The translations under genes were made by a program, and so were the position numbers. DNA of 64,000 nucleotides, taken from positions 95,958,501 to 96,022,500 of the forward strand of contig CM060883.1 of the NCBI GenBank assembly GCA_030762935.1. Reading direction: 5' to 3'. The notes below the pieces were generated by a model that did not search any database, was not told the DNA's origin, and worked only from the letters and a program-made list of their open reading frames with translations. This DNA comes from Hymenopus coronatus (lineage: Eukaryota; Arthropoda; Insecta; Mantodea; Hymenopodidae). The first letter of the stretch is position 1. Each line of letters opens with the position of its first letter. Of this stretch, positions 24,156-35,515 are shown in pieces.

Positions 24156-24764
24156 AATTTGTAGGTTTGCTGTTGTCACTATGTTCTTAACTCATTCATT
24201 TGGCTATATTAAAAGCAGTATATGAGTACTCATTGTCCATTTTTCATATCAAAGAGAGTCTAAAATGCATCCCTGGGTCATGATAATTTGCAGCTGTTAC
24301 GTCAGTCACAAATCACCTGTCATGTCTGTCACAATTTTTACAAACCTTTAAAATGACTTAATATAAGTATAAAGTGTTTGTTACATGAAAGGTTAATATA
24401 TCAGTATTTAGCAGAAAAATCAGTGAAGTTTTGATATTTTCCACATCAGAGAGATTTAACTTTTTATGTTTGTGACTGTTAACTCATATCTATTTTCTGT
24501 CATGTCTGTCACATGTCTTTTTATACTTTTCTCACACACTTATGTAAGATAGTTCCTTCTAATTCTTAGCATGTAACTATAGTACTAATGTGTGTTGTGT
24601 TATCATTCAGTTCTGTTCACATTTGAAGTTATGTACACAGAGAAAACATTAATTTATGCTTCTGATGTCATGTCTATCACAAATGAAAATAGCCGTATAA
24701 TTTTTTTTCTTTTTTCGAGCTGTTAACTGTTTTAGAGACACTGCTTATTATTGGTTTCAGTATT
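24156..24764. other. 3' flank with a repeated TGTCATGTCTGTCACA motif
   Basis: Downstream of the relic above, the 16-mer TGTCATGTCTGTCACA occurs at about 24319 and 24499, with a one-base variant (CTATC for CTGTC) at 24666. A looser copy (CGTCAGTCACAA) is at about 24300. It is probably part of that element's 3' region. No gene. Confidence 0.5.
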
Positions 24765-25010
24765 AATATACTTACAAACTTTTCTCTTATGGGAACTTGT
24801 CAACTCCTGGACATGCAAAGAAATGGATTTCAATCCCATAGCAAACACATTTTAAAACATTTGAGTGTCAGTTTAGCCTAGTGCATTCACTTATTAGGAC
24901 CATTTCTGCTAATGTTCATCTCAATTAGCATGGAGTAAATAGAATAGCTTTTTAACAATAATTTGCTAAAAGATAGAGAAAGTCATGTGAGTGGAATACA
25001 TCTCTCCTGG
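24765..25010 (+). repeat. Palindrome-repeat family, copy 4 (right part only)
   Basis: Shares CTTGTCAACTCCTGGACAT, the TTAGCATGGAGTAAATAGAA stretch and the right terminus (GATAGAGAAAGTCATGTGAG) with other copies. The palindromic half is missing. Confidence 0.65.
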
Positions 25011-25362
25011 TCTCAATCAAAGGATTCAGGAGCATAGTGAATAAAACAAAAGACTCCAATGGAAATATTATTTTTTCTGTATTTTATTACATTTTCTCTC
25101 CTATCCTCCACCATAAGTACAGTAAAATTATAACATAATGAGGTGCAAGATTTTGTCTCTCTCTATTGTGAGGTCACCACTGAGACTAGATGATATTTTT
25201 TCATATTACATAACATTGATATAAAAAGTGTAATACATTTTACATAAATACTTTCTGACATTTTAGTAAAAACTTTCAATGAAAAAAATGTAAGTTTCTC
25301 TCTCTCATTCTATGTATAATATAGAGATTAAGTGAGAACATGTCCTAACATTTTACATTTTT

Positions 25363-26152
25363 AGTTTCTCTATACGCACTATGTACATAGTGTATAGAGG
25401 AAGTATTGCATTGTACCCAAAAATCTGATACCAAGATTTCACTGGAAATACTTGTTTTGAGACCACCTGAATAAAAAAAAAGCATTTTTAGAAAAATGTC
25501 CGTGTGTGTGTTTGTGTAGCATAGCTCAAAAACGAAAAGGCCATTAAATACCAAACTTCGTATTTAAGTTCAGTATCTTCCAAGGATGCAACACGAAGAT
25601 TTTCAAGAAAATCCCCCCATCCCCAACTACCCTTTACATGGAAAAATTTTCGAAAAGTTTGATTTTCTAAAAAATGGCTCTAACGATTTTGATTAAAATA
25701 TTGTATGTTAAACAAATAACATGTATATCTTGAATTTTCTGGGAATAGCCTCTGAAGACTACTTTATTCTGGATGAATTTTACAGAATTTTGTGTAACTT
25801 ACCCAAAAAAAAAGTTTAGGGCACATTAAAACATACAATTTATGCTATATACATTTTTATCCTGGAGTTGATTGTTTTTTAGATATTCCTTGTCTTTTGT
25901 TTCAGCCTTGAAAAACTTATACAGTTCTCATACAGGAATATGTCAACTCCTGTCCACACAAAGGAATTTCAGTCACATAACAACCAGCTTTTGACTATCA
26001 CTTAACCTATGCTACTCCCCAATTTCGTTTCTTCTTGAAAGGAAGCAAGTACTAAGACTATTTCTGCTATTTTTTTCTCGGTTAGCATGAAGTAAATAGA
26101 AGCATAAGCTTTTTAACAATAATGTGTTGCAGTGATGTAGAGAAGGTCATTT
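25363..26152 (+). repeat. Palindrome-repeat family, copy 5
   Basis: Nearly full-length, about 790 bp. The palindrome (arms TCTCTATACGCACTATGTAC and its imperfect complement) is at 25366-25404. The end module GATACCAAGATTTCACTGGA follows in direct order. The body holds GAATTTTCTGGGAATAGCC, and the right terminus GATGTAGAGAAGGTCAT ends near 26150. The palindrome arm starts with TTTCTCTA, and the right terminus ends in TAGAGAA, so the outer ends form a short inverted repeat. Confidence 0.8.
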
Positions 26153-26159
26153 TGTGCAT

Positions 26160-26184
26160 ATCTGTCTATTTATCTCTGCCTCTG

Positions 26185-26220
<36 letters not shown>

Positions 26221-26345
26221 ATTCAGTGAGAATTTTTTTTAACTGTCCTAACATTGCACACTTGTTTTTTTTGCTTACAATTTTGAGCAATTTATATATC
26301 TCTGTGTCTGTCTGTCTCTCTCTCTCATCCTACATATCATAGCGA
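26160..26345. repeat. CT-rich microsatellites
   Basis: An uninterrupted CT run at about 26187-26219 and shorter CT/TCTG runs near 26300-26325. Any open frame across them is low-complexity. Confidence 0.85.
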
Positions 26346-27153
26346 GGTCAACACTGAAAATTTGTAATAAAAGTTACATAAATGATAAGATTCAAACATT
26401 TTTAAAGCATATATAGCTTAAAATCATGTGCTGGACAAAGAATAAGACAGAAACATTCTCTTTGTTCAAGAGCTATGTTTAGAGGTAACAGGTACTGCAT
26501 AATGACCCCAAACAAGTGTTGAATGTGATTTCTCTGAAATGATATAAATTTTTTGTCAACACCAGTTAAAGATAGTTTAATTTCTACTGTGTGAACGTTA
26601 TGTTTATAGCTCCTGAAAGTTGTGTTTCATATAATGCATTGCATTCACATCACTGAGGCATGATAAGTAATAGAAGTTATTGAACACGTAGCAGACTTTG
26701 AAATACCCTTTGATTTCTTAACTACCTGACCTTGTATAATTTGGAATGTAACCCAGCACATTCAGTCATTACCCTTCCAGCTAATTTATCCTAAAATAGA
26801 CCCATTACATTACTATTCAACAATGGTATTTCATATCTGTTATTAGGAGGGTAATTGGAGGTGTCAAAGTATTGTATGCTACTTTTCACAAAATCATAAA
26901 TATCGGTACTGGTTTCAAAGAGAAATGCATCTGTATCAGTATAATATAAACTCAGATCTTTAAGGTTCTTTTCCAGAACATTATAATAAAAGTCATACAT
27001 TACAAATTTGGGAAGATCAAGGATTGCCTGTCCTAGGTAAATGAGTTTAGTCATCTTAATTTCTTCTCTTGCCAATTCAATTCCCACAAGATTTTCCTCA
27101 AATTTTACAACTTATTTGAACTGTCACGATATTAGTTTCCATGCTTGTTTCCA

Positions 27154-27365
27154 GTTTTTTTTTTTTGGGCTTATGTCCTTTAACCTGGTTGGTCATATCG
27201 GACGATGGATGAGATTTGTGAAATGATGCTCACATGATCTCAGGGCCCCTAGAGCTTAAACTCCCCCCCCAAAAAAACTATTTGGGTAACTCACCCTAAG
27301 CAAGATTCGAACTCATGACCTGTTGAATGTGAGGCAGACACACTACCACCACACTGCCCAGGCAG
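27154..27365 (-). mobile_element. tRNA-derived SINE inserted in the polymerase relic
   Basis: A 212-bp insert on the minus strand is flanked by an 11-bp duplication GCTTGTTTCCA (27143-27153 and 27366-27376). Its head (27365 down to about 27290) resembles a tRNA, with an A box (TGGTGGTAGTG) and a B box (GAGTTCGAATC). The tail is a poly-A run of about 12 (seen as T at 27155-27166). The anticodon stem does not pair well, so it is not a functional tRNA gene. A-box, B-box, poly-A tail and target duplication together define a SINE moved by a LINE. Confidence 0.88.
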
Positions 27366-28739
27366 GCTTGTTTCCATTGTATCAAGCTGAAAATCATCAT
27401 ATTTGCAGACATTCTCTATAAATCTTCCATATATTCAATTATTCATCTTTATCCATAGAATGTCCAAATTTTGATTTCTCTTGAGAACGCTTTTTTACAT
27501 TCAGAACTATATATGTTTTCAACCACTGCAATTGCCTGACATTTGCAACTCTATGAATATGTTTCAATTTCATTCCTAAATGAATATATTGCTGGAGGTT
27601 ACAATACATACGTAGCGAGCAGGTTTTTAAACTTATCATAAGGGGGGTTTCACTCTTTGGACACAGTGGCAAGTCATTATGTGAGTCATGAAGGTCTCGG
27701 ATAATGAAGGCCTGCCTCGATTGCAGATCCTATTTCTGCATCTACTGGTATATTTAAGAAACCTATTGCATTAATTTCATCTCTGGTTAATCATCGAAGC
27801 TCTTCGTGAGGCATATCCATATAAATTATTTGCTTCATAGTATTATAAGTACTTAATGGATAAAATCATGCATATATTTATTATTTGCCTCACATATCAA
27901 TTAGACATGGTACAAAGCCCACCTCTAATTCCAGGTTCAACCATTTCCTTGTCAGCAATTAAAGATATTTTGCATGTCTAGTTTTTAGCATCGCATCAAA
28001 CATCAAACTCAGTATAATATAATAGTGACACAGATCCACTTTATAGAAATTCAGACATAATTCTCTGAATTTTTCAAATATATCAGTCAAAAATAAAGTA
28101 CCAATTTTAAAATACAAATCACTGTATTCACCTAGATTTCCAATATTGAAGGCTTTCCAAACATGCAAATAATCTTCCTGAATTATATCATCAAACTCAG
28201 CTATATCATATTTATCTGCACTGTCTAGGTATGTTTAGGGGCAAATGCCTTTGAGTCTCATTAATTTCTGGAATTCACATTTTTCATACTCAATGCTTAT
28301 TATTTTGAAGTCTTCAATATTCAGCATATCAGCTAAATTAATTTATTGTCTAGAAATCAACAGCTGTCTTAAGAATCTGAAATATATACTCTTCCAATTG
28401 GATGTATTTCTCTTACTGGATGACAGATAACTTTCAGATGCCTGTGAAATGAAATTTATGACTTCATTGTCGTAAGCAAGATTTTTCACAAGGAAATGCA
28501 TGTCATAACTTGATAAGCAATAAAATTAAATTGGGATGAAATTTGGCAACTTCCTGTTTAAATTACAAGAATTATGAGCAGAAATTTCCCTATATGACAA
28601 TGATCTCTCCTTTGTGACTTTTGTACAGATAGCAGTGTTTGACATTTATAAAACTTATGTTATCTTAATCAGTCAACTAGCTACCTGCCCCGGCTTTGCA
28701 TGGGCGGTTTACCTAATGAAAAAACTGAGACAAAATCTT

Positions 28740-29730
28740 CTGTTTACAATACAACCACACAGTGAAATAAAATGACAGTTACATAATTTGACAATACTTT
28801 ATTGTAATGCCTTTTAATGTACAATTTTCCTTCTGGAGAGAAAATAAATAGAGCCGATGGTTTGACGACTGTTGAGCACGCAATGTACAACTGCCCATGT
28901 GAAAATCACCACAATTCAAGGTATATTTCACACATTTCTAATGACTGACCTTGGGATTTATTGTCATTGCGAACACAAGGTGCATGGGAAACTGAACACA
29001 ACACACTTAAATTTATAAGGAAAGCCGGCTGGCATTAGTGGTATTCTTGGAGTAAGCACATCCTTGCTTTTGAACTTCCCTATGATTATAGTACCATAAA
29101 TCAAACTTTTTGTAATTTTTTTAACAGCGAGTCTTGTTCTGTTGCACAATTTCAGCTGATTGAGATTCCATAGCATAATTTTACCGAGACAACCTTGAGC
29201 TATAAATTGTGTTGCAGAATCCTGGCAAATCCAATGAATTTAGAAATTCATTTAAATAATTGATGACTTCATTTGGATTGGAAATGGAATCGATTGACTT
29301 AAATGGATGCATTTGTCCATCAATTTTACTCTGATTTCTATATTCAAATCATCTACATTCTTATTAGTTGCTCCTAAAATGACTCATTTGCTCAACCAAG
29401 CATAGTTTTTGTAATTTGTACCAATATTTGGGAACACTTTTGATATTAATTCTTCCTTTGACGCTGTGAAGTGACAAAAATTTGGTGGAAATGAAATGAG
29501 GCCAGTAGAAATATCAACAGGAATTTTCCCATTGCCAGGGTCTAATAATGCCTTTTTATCTGAAAAGCGCAATGATCTGCACAATGTAGCATATATTGTT
29601 GGTGTTGCGAAAAAAAACGAAGGTATTGTGGAAAGGATGACATATGCAGTTAACAGCGTGGGTAAGCAAGGAGCTTGTTGGCATAACAATAATGGCAGCG
29701 CTTTCATAGTGTGGCAAGTAAACACTGAAT
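28740..29730 (-). pseudogene. Helitron Pif1-like helicase C-terminal relic
   Basis: Minus-strand frames read DPGNGKIPVDISTGLISFPP and KEELISKVFPNIGTNYKNYA near 29560-29410. Then come PFKSIDSISNPNEVINYLNE, RNLNQ-LKLCNRTRLAVKK, then PRIPLMPAG, MTINKSQGQSLEM, and FSHGQLYIACS near 28880. This is helicase motif order near the C-terminus: 'NGTRL', 'AMTINKxQGQ' (motif V region) and 'FxHGQLYVAxSR' (motif VI, arginine lost here). In Helitrons the helicase is fused to a HUH Rep nuclease. The Rep part and the N-terminal helicase motifs are absent, so only the end of the gene remains. It carries stops and frame changes. Confidence 0.8.
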
Positions 29731-31013
29731 TAGGTAATGAATTATATTAAGGAGAAAGTCACAAAGTGACATTCATGCTTCTTCCAAATCTCTTTCTTTC
29801 CTTTACTCCTCTTTCTATATTTTCTTCTATGTCAAAACAGCCATTTTTAAGACTAACAATGGCATAACTAAAGGGCAAGTAGATCTGGTTGGGCAAGTAA
29901 TAAGTATTTATTTGATTATAGCTTTGTGTATTAAATTTATCCATTTAACCCAAAATATGTACACTATTGAATGTAGTAAGAGCATCGCAATTTCAGTGTG
30001 ATGTTGACGTGGGTATCTTCATGTTCTTTAGCTACCTCATGTACCACATAACCTCAAATACGCTAACATCTGCAATAGGAACTTAACCTAAAATGGTTAC
30101 TATCCCAGTACCGTCATTTCTTCGCCATTTTCAGATTCCAAGAAGGGTTATTGATTATGTGCATAGGTTTATAACTTGTTCATTTTAAAGAATTACAACA
30201 AAAATATACTTATTTCTTTATTTAAACAATGTGACCAAGGAAATGATAGTACATAAGAAATATATTTGATTTTCATTGTTATCTTCCGCAATTGACTCCA
30301 TAACAGGGTGCATTCCCTTAGCATTGAATGGGGAAGAAAAATTAAGCAGTACTACACCCATCTAGCAACAAATAAATAAGTACTTACTCCAGGTGTTCAT
30401 CGCCAGGAAAGCTTCTTTTGTTCTTTATTTTAAACAATAGGAATAAGGAAAGCACAATTAATATCTAAAAATATATTTGAATTTCACTACTGCATTGTGC
30501 CATTGTCTCGATAAACTGTTGCGTTACCTTAACATTGGATGGGGAGGAAAAATACTACTACAGCCACCTAGCGGCAAATAAACAAATACTTATTCTAGAT
30601 GTTCATCCCCAAGAAAGCTTCTTTGCTTCTTTATTTTAAACTATAGGAGTAAGGAAAGCCAGTTAATACATACAAATGTATTTGAGTTTCACTGCTACGT
30701 TGCATCATTATCTCGATAAACTGGTGTGTTACCTTAACATTGAATGGGGAGGGAAAATATAGCAGTACGACCATTTAGCAATAAATAACCGCTGGTACCA
30801 CTGCCATCTGGCAGTTATTAACCAAAATGCATTCCTTTGGCACTGTTATTATTCATATTATGAGACTTTAAAAATGTTCCCGTACTATTTTTAAACATTT
30901 CCTTTTCCACAACTTTGTCGTAACAATAACAAACACAACAAAAAAAAAAAAGAATTGTTCAATTTGCTGCAGTCATTCAGAAGTGATGCGCTTACATACA
31001 TTTCGGCGATTCA

Positions 31014-31036
31014 TTATATATATATATATATATATA
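31014..31036. repeat. TA microsatellite
   Basis: About eleven TA units at the right edge of the Helitron; Helitron 5' ends are often followed by AT-rich tracts. Confidence 0.8.
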
Positions 31037-32400
31037 CATTACTCAGTCACAGATTAGCTTAATTCTTTGAAAAAATCTTTGGACCTCTTAAGATTTTGAA
31101 TTCTGACAATGAATTATCATTATGACAGACAAGTTTTAATGCAATTGTCACAGAATTGTTATTTGGTTTGATGTGTCCAACTACTTTCATGGATGGCTGA
31201 CAAAAATGAACGTTTGTAAGTCTTGATTCTATATCTGCGTATATGACATATGGAACAGGAGTGCATTTGGAAAATGCATTAAATTAAATTGTGTCATTTA
31301 CACCATTTTCTGGCATTGTAACATTTGCATTTGTGGGCATTTAACTTTGTTTTTGTAACCCGGTTTTGTTTCAGAAACGTTTCAAACATGTTTAAGAAAA
31401 TGAGATTTTTCTCTTGCATCGGCTAATCTGTTTGGCCAATAACTGGATAGATCATTTACTAGGCAATAGTGTGATCCATTTCCCTGGTGACATGCAACAG
31501 ATTCACAAGATGACCTTTACGTTCAGAAGTTTGATATAACAGAATAATTGATGTCATCTATGCCATATACTGTAACTGATATATTTTCATTCTGATGTTT
31601 GAATTGTTCATTCTATTTGAGTAAAACTGGTTAGATTATCCTCCTAAAATCAAATTCCTGAAACATATCATGTTTAGTATATGCACTTACTCTTTTTTTA
31701 TTTTCTTTCACAGGATATTTGGATGCCATCAGGCAATAAGCAAAGCATTTACTATCTGTATTTCTTATGTTGATTACAGCATTTTTGTTTTTAATGAAAT
31801 TGGGGAGTTCCACATAGTATCCTGCATTTAACATTCATACTGACAAGCATTTAAAATTAGAGAACATATTTAATAAGGAGATTTTGAACTGCAGTTCAAT
31901 TCAAAATTATCGATATATGCAAGTATGGGATGTTTCATTTTATTCTCATACCATTCACCAATGTTTGTAGCCTGAATAACTGTACCCATTTTACTACTGA
32001 AATTAAACATCCTTAATTTTTAGGATATTGAATTATATATTTGCATATCAATGTCCCATTTAATTTAATATCTGATTGAATCAAATTATTCCAAATTTTA
32101 TTGCAAACCAGCGCTTTACATTCAATTCGGAATATTGCAGATCTATTATTTCAAAAGTATCTTCTATTTGCTTTGTGGAAATTTGGATTTTGAAAGCTTA
32201 ATATTATTTTACATGCCAATTCCCGATGGTTTATTTGAGCACAACTCACCGATTTTTCTATTCTAGAGCCATTCACATCACTTTTGTTGAATTCTCTTAA
32301 ACTTTTTGAGGGGGAGAATATTGTCTTCTATAGATTCACAATTGATTTGCCTCTTGTCAGCTTTATTCGGGATGGCCTGGATGTGTTCGTCTGGAAATGA

Positions 32401-33030
32401 TATATCGATAAATACTTTTTTTTTTTCTTTTCTTTCTTTGTTTTTTAAATTTTCAAACTTTTCTTTTTATCATAATCTTTTTATTTGTCTCAAGTGACTT
32501 CCGAACAAGCATAGTTTCTTTATCTACACACTTTTTTGAGAATGATTTATAAATATAATAAATAATAATAATAATAATAATAATAATATTACTAATAATC
32601 TTATTACTCAAACTACTATAATAATATTACTTATAATAAAAGTACTAAAAAACTAATATAATTATTCTGAAGATGGTAATGTAATTTCAATCATGTAAGT
32701 AGAAAAAGTTAAGACATATTAAAAAAAACATTTGCATTTCAAAAATGTACGTCTGATTGTCTCAAGTAATTTCTGAAAAAGCATAGATTCTTTTAATGGT
32801 AATAGTAATATTAATAGAATTTGTTATTAGCAATAATATTAATAGTAGTAATAATTTTACTAATAATCAAAATACTGAAAAATGAACGTGATTATTTCTG
32901 AAAAAGCATAGTGTTTTTTTTATGGTAATAATAGTAATATTAATAGCATTGTTATTAGTAATAATAATAATAGTAGTAATAATGTTACTAATAATCGTAA
33001 TACTGAAAAATGAATATGATTATGATAATA
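32401..33030. repeat. TAA/TAATA-rich low-complexity region
   Basis: A TAA run at 32559-32587 and repeated 'TAATAATAGTAATATTAATAG' type segments at about 32800-33000 suggest slippage-driven duplications. No gene. Confidence 0.7.
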
Positions 33031-33635
33031 TCAATAATGACAATGATAAAATCTGTCAGATAGGCTAAGTGATTTCTGGAGGGAAAAAAAAATCATTCTT
33101 TTCATCCACTTTTTTATGCTTATGGTATTATAAATAATTGTTTTTGATATTAATAATATAATTATTATCCATTTAAATAAATCTAAGTTTTGGAAGTGAA
33201 ATGCTACCCATAAAAATTGCTTTACTACCTTGAATGTCTGCCACTTCAATAACCGATTTGTGCCATCTAGATTAATTGTGCTTTCTGGAAGAAAAAGAAT
33301 ACAGTTGTATTTGGGAAACATTAAAGAACGTTTTCTTCCTGGAACCAAAAATGAAAATAGAGAATAAACTCATTTTTATGGAAAATGTGAAACATTCTGA
33401 GTTGTGTGTGGATATCAAGAAATGCTAACATTTCTTTTTTGAAACCAATTTTTTTTTTAAATAAACAAAAATTAAGAAAAAAAAATATAGTCTTAGAAAA
33501 ATATTGATATATTTCTTAGTAAAAAAAAATAACAAACAAGTTAAAAAAACAAAAAAGTCAATGTTGCATGATTGTAAATTATACATTATTAATCCCCTGC
33601 GATATATTTTAAGAGAGAAAGTGATTGATATACTT
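33031..33635. other. No recognisable feature
   Basis: Very AT-rich, with short poly-A and poly-T runs; no gene supported. Confidence 0.5.
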
Positions 33636-34165
33636 TCAAAGCATCTGGAAACTGCCATCTTTGACTTGCTTCTGTTCATCAGACATCTTGTTGAAGGGGT
33701 CAGGGAGGAAGATTTGGTATTCCTCCATGCATAGGACTATCTTCGGACCATATTTTGTTTTTATGGTCTTCAGTGATTTGATGCTGCGTGCTACACCATG
33801 TTCATCAGCTAGCACTTTGGTGGGCAGAAATTTTATACTCGCAGCAATGTCATTTACTTCTGCTACAACTCGTGCCTCTTTGAACCTACGAATAAAAATA
33901 AAAATATTAAACTTCCACTGAAACATTTTTACAGTTTTCTTTGTTCCGCCCCCGAAATATAGATTTTAAAATAGCAAAATAATGTAACTATTTTATTGTT
34001 AAAATACATATTCAGTATTCAAATTGAAAAGCAACAGAGTAGTATAACTCACCAGCCATTCTGTATGTGATCTCTTGCAAGCTGAACTCCATTCCAATCA
34101 CTTTTAAAAGCTAGATGGTGACCTGCTTTTTTCTTGTGATGATTCTCACCATCCTTCTCATACTA
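33636..34165 (-). CDS. Small two-exon gene, OB-fold-like protein, function unknown
   Basis: The last exon (about 33895 down to the stop at 33636) begins after TTCGTAG. The previous exon ends at TGGCTG before GTGAGT near 34053. Joining them restores a tryptophan codon (TG|G) and keeps the frame: HIQNGW then FKEARVVAEVND. The previous exon is open back to about 34165 and is rich in lysine and histidine (ENHHKKKAGHH). The C-terminal exon has SIKSLKTIKTKYGPKIVLCM and then FLPDPFNKMSDEQ. The 'K-TKYGPKIV...FLPxxF' pattern recalls small OB-fold, single-strand-DNA-binding-like proteins found in dispersed copies in invertebrates; this assignment is tentative. It lies on the same strand, upstream of the polymerase relic. 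No stop interrupts it. Confidence 0.5.
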
Positions 34166-34728
34166 TTCAGTTCATTATAATTGTACTGCATTAAATTACT
34201 AAACATTTTGAGTATTAATAGTAGTAGTTTGTATATCTCCCTTTTTGTACTAAGAGTTTGTTGGCAGGAGTATAAAGAGTGCTGTGTGTACCATTGCTTT
34301 GTGATTGGTTAGATTTAACGGTATCATTCAACCATTTTAATATATGGTGGGGGTGAAGGACTTCTCCTGTTTACTGGTTTTATACTGCACATAGCAACAG
34401 TTCCAACCATTTTTTCTTCTCTTGTCCCATCTCACTGTAGTGAATCAGGTGTGCCATGTAAGATTATTTATATTTATTTGTTTCAAATGCCTTTAGTCGG
34501 AAGACTTTAACTTCACGGTAAGGATATATTTCACAATTTCTCATTTAAATTATACTCACGTATCTTGCCGTGAATCCTGCCCCAGAGGTTCACAATATAA
34601 TCGTGACTTGACCGTAAGAAATAATGACATGCTTTGGATGTACTGTTGAACTTTTTTTTTTCCTGCTTAGTATTTTAATAATGTTACATTATACTCAATG
34701 ACGACTCGTGCTTAACATGTTTTGGTTT
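34166..34728. other. No recognisable feature
   Basis: AT-rich; may contain 5' parts of the two-exon gene, not identifiable. Confidence 0.45.
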
Positions 34729-34730
34729 TT

Positions 34731-35515
34731 ACTTTCTCTATACGTACTATGTACATAGTGTACAGAGAAGGTATTGCATTGTACCCAAAAATTCCATACC
34801 AAGATTTCACCGGATACATGTTTTGAGACCACCTGAATCCAAAAAAAAGCATTTTTAGAAAAATGTCTATGTGTGTGTGTGTGTGTGTGTCTGTATCTGT
34901 GTGTTTGTGGGCAGCATAGCTCAAAAAAGAAAAGACCATTAAATACCAAGTCTTCCAAGGATGCGACACAAAGATTTTCAAGAAAATCCCCCCCCCCAAC
35001 TACCCTTCACATGGAAAAAAATTTCGAAAATTTTGATTTCCTAAAAAATGGCTCCCACGATTTTGTTTAAAATATCATATATTAAAGATATACACTTGAC
35101 AAATAAGATGTATGGAATTTTGTAACTGGAAAACCATAAGAGATAGACAAAAACTTACCATATAAAATGTAGACCACATTAAAACACACAATTTATGTTA
35201 TATACATTTTTTTCGTGGAGTTGATCTTTTTAGATATTCCTTGCTTTTGTTACAGCCTTAAAAAACTTATACTTTTCTCATATAGGAATTTGTCAACTCC
35301 TGTCCATACAAACAAAGGAACTTTAGTCACATAGCAACCAGCTTTTGCTATCACTTTAACTTATGTTACTCTCTTATTTCGCTTGTTATAGGGAAGCAAG
35401 TAATAAGAACCATTTCTGCTAATTTTTTCTCACTTAGTATGAAGTAAATAGAAGCATAAACTTTTTAATAAAAATTTGTTGCAGAGATGTAGAGAAAGTC
35501 ATGTGAATGGATTAC
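34731..35515 (+). repeat. Palindrome-repeat family, copy 6
   Basis: Full-length copy, about 785 bp. It starts ACTTTCTCTATACGTACTAT at the palindrome (34731-34770) and ends GTAGAGAAAGTCATGTGAAT near 35510. The direct-order end module GATTTCACCGGATACATG follows the palindrome, as in the copy at 25363. It contains a GT microsatellite at about 34869-34890. Confidence 0.82.

Larger units (their letters stand above)
28677..31040 (-). mobile_element. Helitron relic inside the polymerase gene
   Basis: On the minus strand the 3' end reads a GC-rich hairpin (GCCCATGCAAAGCCGGGGC) followed by GGTAGCTAG, then T at 28676. This matches the Helitron rule: a hairpin about 10 bp before a CTRR terminus, inserted between A and T. 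Just inside it is the helicase C-terminus (28740-29730). The right boundary is near 31000-31040, where the sequence CGCCGAAATGTATGTAAGCG, typical of Helitron 5' regions, meets an AT microsatellite. The polymerase pieces on each side belong together, which supports insertion. The exact 5' TC terminus was not resolved. Confidence 0.75.
26420..32400 (-). pseudogene. Protein-primed B-family DNA polymerase relic (Polinton/Maverick type)
   Basis: Read from right to left, pieces of one large B-family DNA polymerase (DNA_pol_B_2 type, as in Polintons and related viruses) can be followed. An N-terminal region is at 32400-31640. A CxxC-H-C zinc-finger-like segment is near 31430-31330, and the exonuclease I motif YADIES is near 31225. 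After the Helitron, 28670-28450 has the 'RDHCH' segment and 28170-27960 the 'YSDLY' and tyrosine-rich region. 27960-27640 has 'EPGIRGG' and 'ANNLYGYA', and 27610-27450 the thumb/finger segment. After the SINE, 27110-26790 carries the catalytic YTDTDAF (normally YxDTDS), and the C-terminus decays near 26420. It is dead: stops, frameshifts and two insertions. No integrase, capsid, protease or ATPase gene was seen, so it is either a truncated Polinton or a related endogenised virus. Confidence 0.8.

Noticed and set aside
27290..27365. Functional tRNA gene on the minus strand
   Set aside because: A and B boxes are present but the anticodon stem does not pair, and the segment is followed by a body and poly-A tail inside a target duplication, so it is a SINE head.
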